Source of the DNA: Plecoglossus altivelis
Taxonomy: Eukaryota > Chordata > Actinopteri > Osmeriformes > Plecoglossidae
Direction: 5' to 3'
NCBI GenBank assembly: GCA_036571765.1
Contig: BROE01000007.1
Coordinates: 2,219,158 to 2,283,157, forward strand
DNA length: 64,000 nt
Within the stretch, counting starts at the first letter, position 1. Each line of letters opens with the position of its first letter. Of this stretch, positions 59,760 through 64,000 are shown piece by piece. A program made the translations under genes and the position numbers. The notes under the pieces are model-generated. The model was not told the DNA's origin and did no database searches. It worked only from the letters and a program-made list of their open reading frames with translations.

Positions 59760-62156
59760 TCCCTCACACACACACACTCTTTCTTTCCTCCTCACGCTCT
59801 CTAACTCTATCAATCTCTCCATCCATCACTCACTCACTCACTAACTCTTTCTCCCTCTCTCCTTCCCTCCCTGTGGTCTCCTAGATGAAGCAGACGAGAG
59901 AGACCAGTCCAAGCTGGAAGAGAAGTTGTGGGATCCACAGTGTCCTCTGAGCAGCAGACAGATCGACCAGTTCCTGGTAGTGGCACGGTAGGAAGCTGAT
60001 CCCGGCCTCTACCCCAAACCCTGGCCTCTACCCCAGACCCTGGCCTCTACCCCAGACCCTGGCCTCTACCCCAGACCCTGGCCTCTACCCCAGACCCTGG
60101 CCTCTCCCCCAGACCCCTGCCTCTACCCCACACCCCGGCCTCTACCCCACATCCCGGCCTCTACCCCAGACCCCGACCTCCACCCCAGACTCTGGCCTCT
60201 ACCCCAGACCCCGGCCTCCATTCCACCTACATCAGGATGTCAGCTTACTCTGTCCTGCACACTGGCATCAGTTCATATAACTGTCCTTCACCCACATGAC
60301 CACCATGTGTGCCTCCTGCGGTTGGTTCACCATGCTGTGTGTGTGTGTGTGTGTTTATGTTTACAGGGCGGTGGGTACATTTGCGAGAGCTCTGGACTGC
60401 AGCAGCTCCGTCAGACAGCCTAGCTTACACATGAGTGCTGCAGCAGCATCACGAGACATCACACTGGTGAGACGCAGACACACACACATCCATGTAGACA
60501 CACACTCACTCACACACACACATGCAGACACACACTCACACATGCAGACACACACTTACTTACGCACATGCAGACACACAGTCACACACATGCACACACA
60601 TCCATGTACGCACACTCACACAGACTGCAGCCACGTAGCATGGCCTCCAGTTAGACACCCTGACAGCTAATTGGTTACCTTAACCCTAAACCATGTCCCT
60701 CTCCACCCATGCAGTTCCACGCCATGGACACGCTGCATCGCCATGGTTACGACCTGTCCAGCGCTCTGAGTGTGCTGGTGCCGGCGGGGGGTCCGGTGCT
60801 GTGCCGGGACGAGATGGAGGAGTGGAGCGCCTCCGAGGCCAGCATGTTCGAAGAGGCGCTGGAGAAGTACGGCAAAGACTTCAACGACATCCGACAAGAC
60901 TTCGTAAGTGTCTGTGTGACAACCGCTACACAAGTCAAGGCATCGGCCATGCGTGCGTGCTCTGGAAGCTGCACTGGGAATAATGAGTATTTATCTACAG
61001 CGCAGAGCCGGCCATCATTTCTCTGGTCTGCCAGCTCTGCTCATGAATACTTGTGATGAATATGGCACCCACACTGCAGTGTTAAGAATAACATCCCTAT
61101 TGTCTCGCTGTCCATCTCTCTCTTTCTCTTTCCTGCCTCCCTTTCTCCCTATGTCTCTTATTTTGGTCTCTCTCTCTTTATCTCCCCCTTGCTACCTCTC
61201 TCTCCCTCCTTCTGCTCTCCTCACCTCTCCCCTCTCCCTTCCCCCCTCTGTTGCGTCTATGCTCTCAGCTGCCCTGGAAGTCTCTGACCAGCATCATAGA
61301 GTACTACTACATGTGGAAGACAACAGACAGATATGTCCAGCAGGTGAGGCCATGGGGGTAGGGGCAGCTGGGGCCAGGCTAACATAGCCAGGCTAACACT
61401 GCCAGGGTAACACTTCAAGGCTATTATTCCAGGCTAACACAGCCAGCCTAACAGTGCCAGGCTAACACTTCAAGGCTATTTTTCCAGGCTAACATAGCCA
61501 GCCTAACACTGCCAGGCTAACACTTCAAGGCTATTATTCCAGGCTAACACAGCCAGCCTAACACTGCCAGGCTAACACTTCAAGGCTATTATTCCAGGCT
61601 AACACTGCCAGGCTAACACTGCCAGGCTAACACTGCCAGGCTAACACTGCCAGGCTAACACTGCCAGGCTAACACTGCCAGGCTAACACAGCCTGTCTTC
61701 CTGCTCGGAGAGGCATTAAAAACCCCTCCAGGGTGACCCAACCTCAGTGAGTAGAAACCTGTGTCTGACCTCTTCTGTGTGTGTGCTTCTCTCCGAGCAG
61801 AAGCGGCTGAAAGCAGCAGAAGCAGAGAGCAAACTCAAGCAGGTGTACATCCCCACATAGTGAGTGACAACATGACGCGTGTGTCTCTGACCCGTGGTTA
61901 CGTTACCTCAGGCAGCGGGAGGAAAGCTGCAGGTGTGTAACATGTTGCATCTGTGTGTCCACAGTAACAAGCCCAACCCCAATCAGATCTCTGTGACCAA
62001 TGGGAAGATGGCGACAGTAAATGGGGCGGGGCCCGGAGCCTATCACACAGCAGGGGCCGTAACAGGAGGGGGAGCCGGAGGAGGAGCAGCAGCAGGAGGA
62101 ATTGGAGTAGGAGCAGGAACGGGAGGAGGCAGAGCCTGTGAAACCTGCTACTGTGA

Positions 62157-62205
<49 letters not shown>

Positions 62206-63981
62206 CAGGGGGGGAGTGGCAGTAAGGGTCAGTAAGTTAATCAGCTCTAACATCACCACATATCAACACAGCCCCTCTCCCTTCCCCTTGCATGCTATGC
62301 TAATACTGCTTATTCCCTGTTTGTGTGTTCCCCAGCCATGCAGTCAGCCCAGTGGTACTCGTGGGGTCCTCCTAACATGCAGTGTCGCCTATGTGTGTCC
62401 TGCTGGATGTACTGGAAGAAGTACGGTGGCCTGAAGATGCCAAGCAGAGCTGAGGGACCCGAGGAGAGGACGTCCCCCACCCCAACCACCAACGTAAGAT
62501 CTTCTCCCCAGCCCTGCCTCTCCAGCCCTGTCTCCCTGCCTCTCCAGCCCTGTCTCCCTGCCTCTCCAGCCCTGTCTCCCTGCCTCTCCAGCCCTGTCTC
62601 CCTGCCTCTCCAGCCCTGTCTCCCTGTCTCTCCAGCCCTTTCTCCTTTGTCTCCCCAGCCCTGTCTCCTTGTCTCCCCAGCCCTGTCTCCCTGCCTCTCC
62701 AGCCCTGTCTCCCTGGCCTCTCCCAGCCCTGGTCCTCCTGGCCCCCTCTGCAAGCCCTTTCTCCTTGGTCGCGCCCAGGCCCTGTCTCCTTGTCTCCCAG
62801 CCCTGTCTTCCCAAAGCCCCGTCTTTCCTGTCTCCCCAAAAGCCCCGTCTTTCCTGTTCTCCCCAAGCCCCGGTCTTTCCTGTCTTCCCCAGGGGCCCTG
62901 TCTCCCAGTCGCCCAAGGCCATGTCTTCCCTGTCTCCCCAAAGGCCCGTCTTTTCCTTGTCTTCCCCAGCCCCCGTCCTCCTTGTCTCCCCAAAGGCCCC
63001 CTGTTTCTTTTTTCCTGTCTCTCCTTGCCATGGTGCTTTCCCTGTTCAATCTGGTTCCCCCAATTGTTTTAAAAAAACTGGCCAGCATGGGCAGAATTTC
63101 GTTTTTTTCCTTTTTTTAAGCCCCCCCCACCCTGTCTCCCCTGCCTCCTCCAGGCCCCTGGTCTCCCCTGCCTCTCCAGCCCCCTGTCTCCCTGCCTCTC
63201 CAGCCCTGTCTCCCTGCCTCTCCAGCCCTGTCTCCCTGCCTCTCCAGCCCTGTCTCCCTGCCTCTCCAGCCTGTCTCCCTGCCTCTCCAAGCCCTGTCTC
63301 CCGTGTTGCCTCTCCAGCCCTGTCTCCCTGCCTCTCCAAGCCCTGTCTCCCTGCCTCCCCCAGCCCTTTCTCCGTTGTCGTCCCCAGGCCCTGTCTCACT
63401 CTTCTCCGCCAGCACCTGTCTCCCCAGCCCCGTCTTCCTGTCTCCCCAGCCCCGTCTTCCTGTCTCCCCAGCCCCGTCTTCCTGTCTTCCCAGCCCTGTC
63501 TCCCAGTCTCCCCAGCCATGTCTCCCTGTCTCCCCAGCCCCGTCTTCCTGTCTCCCCAGCCCCGTCTCCTTGTCTCCCCAGCCCTGTCTTCCTGTCTCTC
63601 CTGCCCTGTCTCCCTGTCAATCTGTCCATGTTTAAACTGGCCAGCTGGCAGATCGTTTCTTTACAGTTTATTCATCTTTTAGTGTTTGTGTCTTTAAACA
63701 AATTTATTACATTTTACTCTCTCAGTCTCTCGCTGTTTCTCTCCCTCTCTCTCTTCAGGAGCCTCGTTCACGAGGTCACGGGCCCCGCCAGTCCAGTCAC
63801 ATGGTCCCGGTGCGTAACAGCGGCAGCCCCAAGTCGTCCATGAAGACCAAGCAGGCGTTCCTGCTGCAGGCCACGCGCCTCACCAAGCTGGCCAGGCACA
63901 TGTGCCGTGACCTCATCCGGCTGCGCCGGGCCGCGCGACGCCCCTTTGTGCCCATTAACTGTGGGGCCATAAAGGCAGAGT
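56199..63981 (+). CDS. mta3: Metastasis-associated protein MTA3 (3'-partial, 14 exons visible)
   Basis: Subunit of the NuRD chromatin remodelling and deacetylase complex. Exons: 56199-56226, 57614-57681, 58197-58290, 58388-58514, 59424-59487, 59597-59714, 59885-59987, 60367-60466, 60715-60903, 61269-61343, 61801-61859, 61965-62152, 62336-62493, 63759-63981; 531 codons so far. The last exon probably ends at a gtaaga donor at 63982, with the rest outside the window. The protein begins [32 protein letters not shown] (BAH domain, to about 150), then ELM2 (about 150-230: SSRQIDQFLVVARAVGTF), SANT (about 259-320: EEWSASEASMFEEALEKYGKDF) and a GATA-type zinc finger with Cys400, Cys403, Cys421 and Cys424. 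A Gly/Ala-rich insertion separates SANT from the finger. MTA3 over MTA1/2 rests on the RHMC-region wording and on kcng3/cox7a2l as neighbours. Intron 5 appears to use a GC donor. Confidence 0.93.
59720..59753. repeat. (CT)n microsatellite right after an mta3 donor site
   Basis: About 17 CT units begin 6 bp after the exon ending at 59714; the array then continues as degenerate CT/CACT repeats toward the acceptor at 59884. Confidence 0.9.
59990..60225. repeat. Minisatellite in mta3 intron 7, unit about 19 bp
   Basis: About twelve copies of 'ccctggcctctaccccaga' with C/T changes fill most of the intron that starts at 59988. Confidence 0.9.
61376..61690. repeat. Minisatellite in mta3 intron 10, unit about 15 bp in a higher-order pattern
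   Basis: Copies of 'caggctaacactgc' alternate with 'ttcaaggctattattcc' segments in the first half, forming a higher-order unit of about 63 bp. The second half (61590-61690) is a pure run of the 15 bp unit. Confidence 0.9.
62167..62203. repeat. (GA)n microsatellite in mta3 intron 12
   Basis: About 17 GA units starting 15 bp after the donor of the exon ending at 62152. Confidence 0.95.
62505..63625. repeat. Large CT-rich minisatellite in mta3 intron 13
   Basis: About 50 copies of a 20-22 bp unit, typically ccagccctgtctccctgcct (or gtctccccagccccgtcttc), fill 1.1 kb of the intron between exons 13 and 14. The ends are homogeneous; the middle (62730-63150) is diverged and contains homopolymer runs (t7, t7, c8) that could be real decay or assembly error. 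The unit lacks stop codons in several frames on both strands, so long artificial ORFs appear here. Confidence 0.92.
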
Positions 63982-64000
63982 GTAAGAGCTCTTTCAATTC

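Noticed and set aside
62310..63682. Very long ORFs on both strands encoding collagen-like (GRETGLERQGDRAGE) or Pro/Leu/Ser repeat proteins
   Set aside because: They are translations of the 20-22 bp minisatellite in mta3 intron 13, open in several frames on both strands because the unit lacks stop codons.

Overview
This is nuclear DNA of a ray-finned fish, very probably a teleost. The genes are split into many short exons with GT-AG introns. The introns are full of (GT)n, (GA)n and (CT)n microsatellites and GC-rich minisatellites, and the mobile elements (L2/CR1-type LINE, IS630/Tc1-like transposase debris, a hAT-like foldback element) are of kinds common in fish. There are no bacterial features. 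Recognition of each gene rests on my memory of the vertebrate protein families; no database search was run. Exon borders were placed by eye from splice consensus plus reading-frame continuity. For every gene whose complete coding sequence lies in the window, the summed exon lengths are divisible by three.

Layout: (1) 398-6010 (+) is a gonadotropin receptor of the FSH receptor type, lacking its first exon, which lies upstream of the window. (2) 6011-12932 is a gene-poor stretch with decayed DNA-transposon remnants. (3) 12933-24889 (+) is fbxo11 in 21 coding exons, with a near full-length but broken antisense LINE in intron 14. (4) 27365-33173 (-) is msh2 in 16 exons, tail to tail with fbxo11; a VNTR and a foldback transposon lie between them. 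(5) 33174-39600 is intergenic, with SINE and LINE debris. (6) 39601-42316 (+) is a GTP cyclohydrolase I paralogue, probably gch2, with a TATA promoter. (7) cript (-, 43973-44893) and pigf (+, 45360-46533) are head to head. (8) cox7a2l (-, 50796-51682). (9) kcng3 (-, 53381-55309). (10) mta3 (+, from 56199), running off the right edge after its 14th coding exon.

The genes do not form one pathway. They are a conserved neighbourhood: from general knowledge, FSHR/LHCGR, FBXO11, MSH2, CRIPT/PIGF, COX7A2L, KCNG3 and MTA3 all lie on human chromosome 2p21-p16.3, spread over megabases, whereas here they fit in 64 kb. The GTP cyclohydrolase gene is the outsider, since human GCH1 is on chromosome 14.

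I found no convincing new multi-gene system. The most unusual things are structural: a receptor whose seven-helix domain is split over four exons, one of those introns being an in-frame-open minisatellite; duplicated splice acceptors in fshr and pigf; a probable GC-AG intron in mta3; a 1.1 kb array of acceptor-like repeats in mta3; and a perfect-looking foldback element between fbxo11 and msh2.
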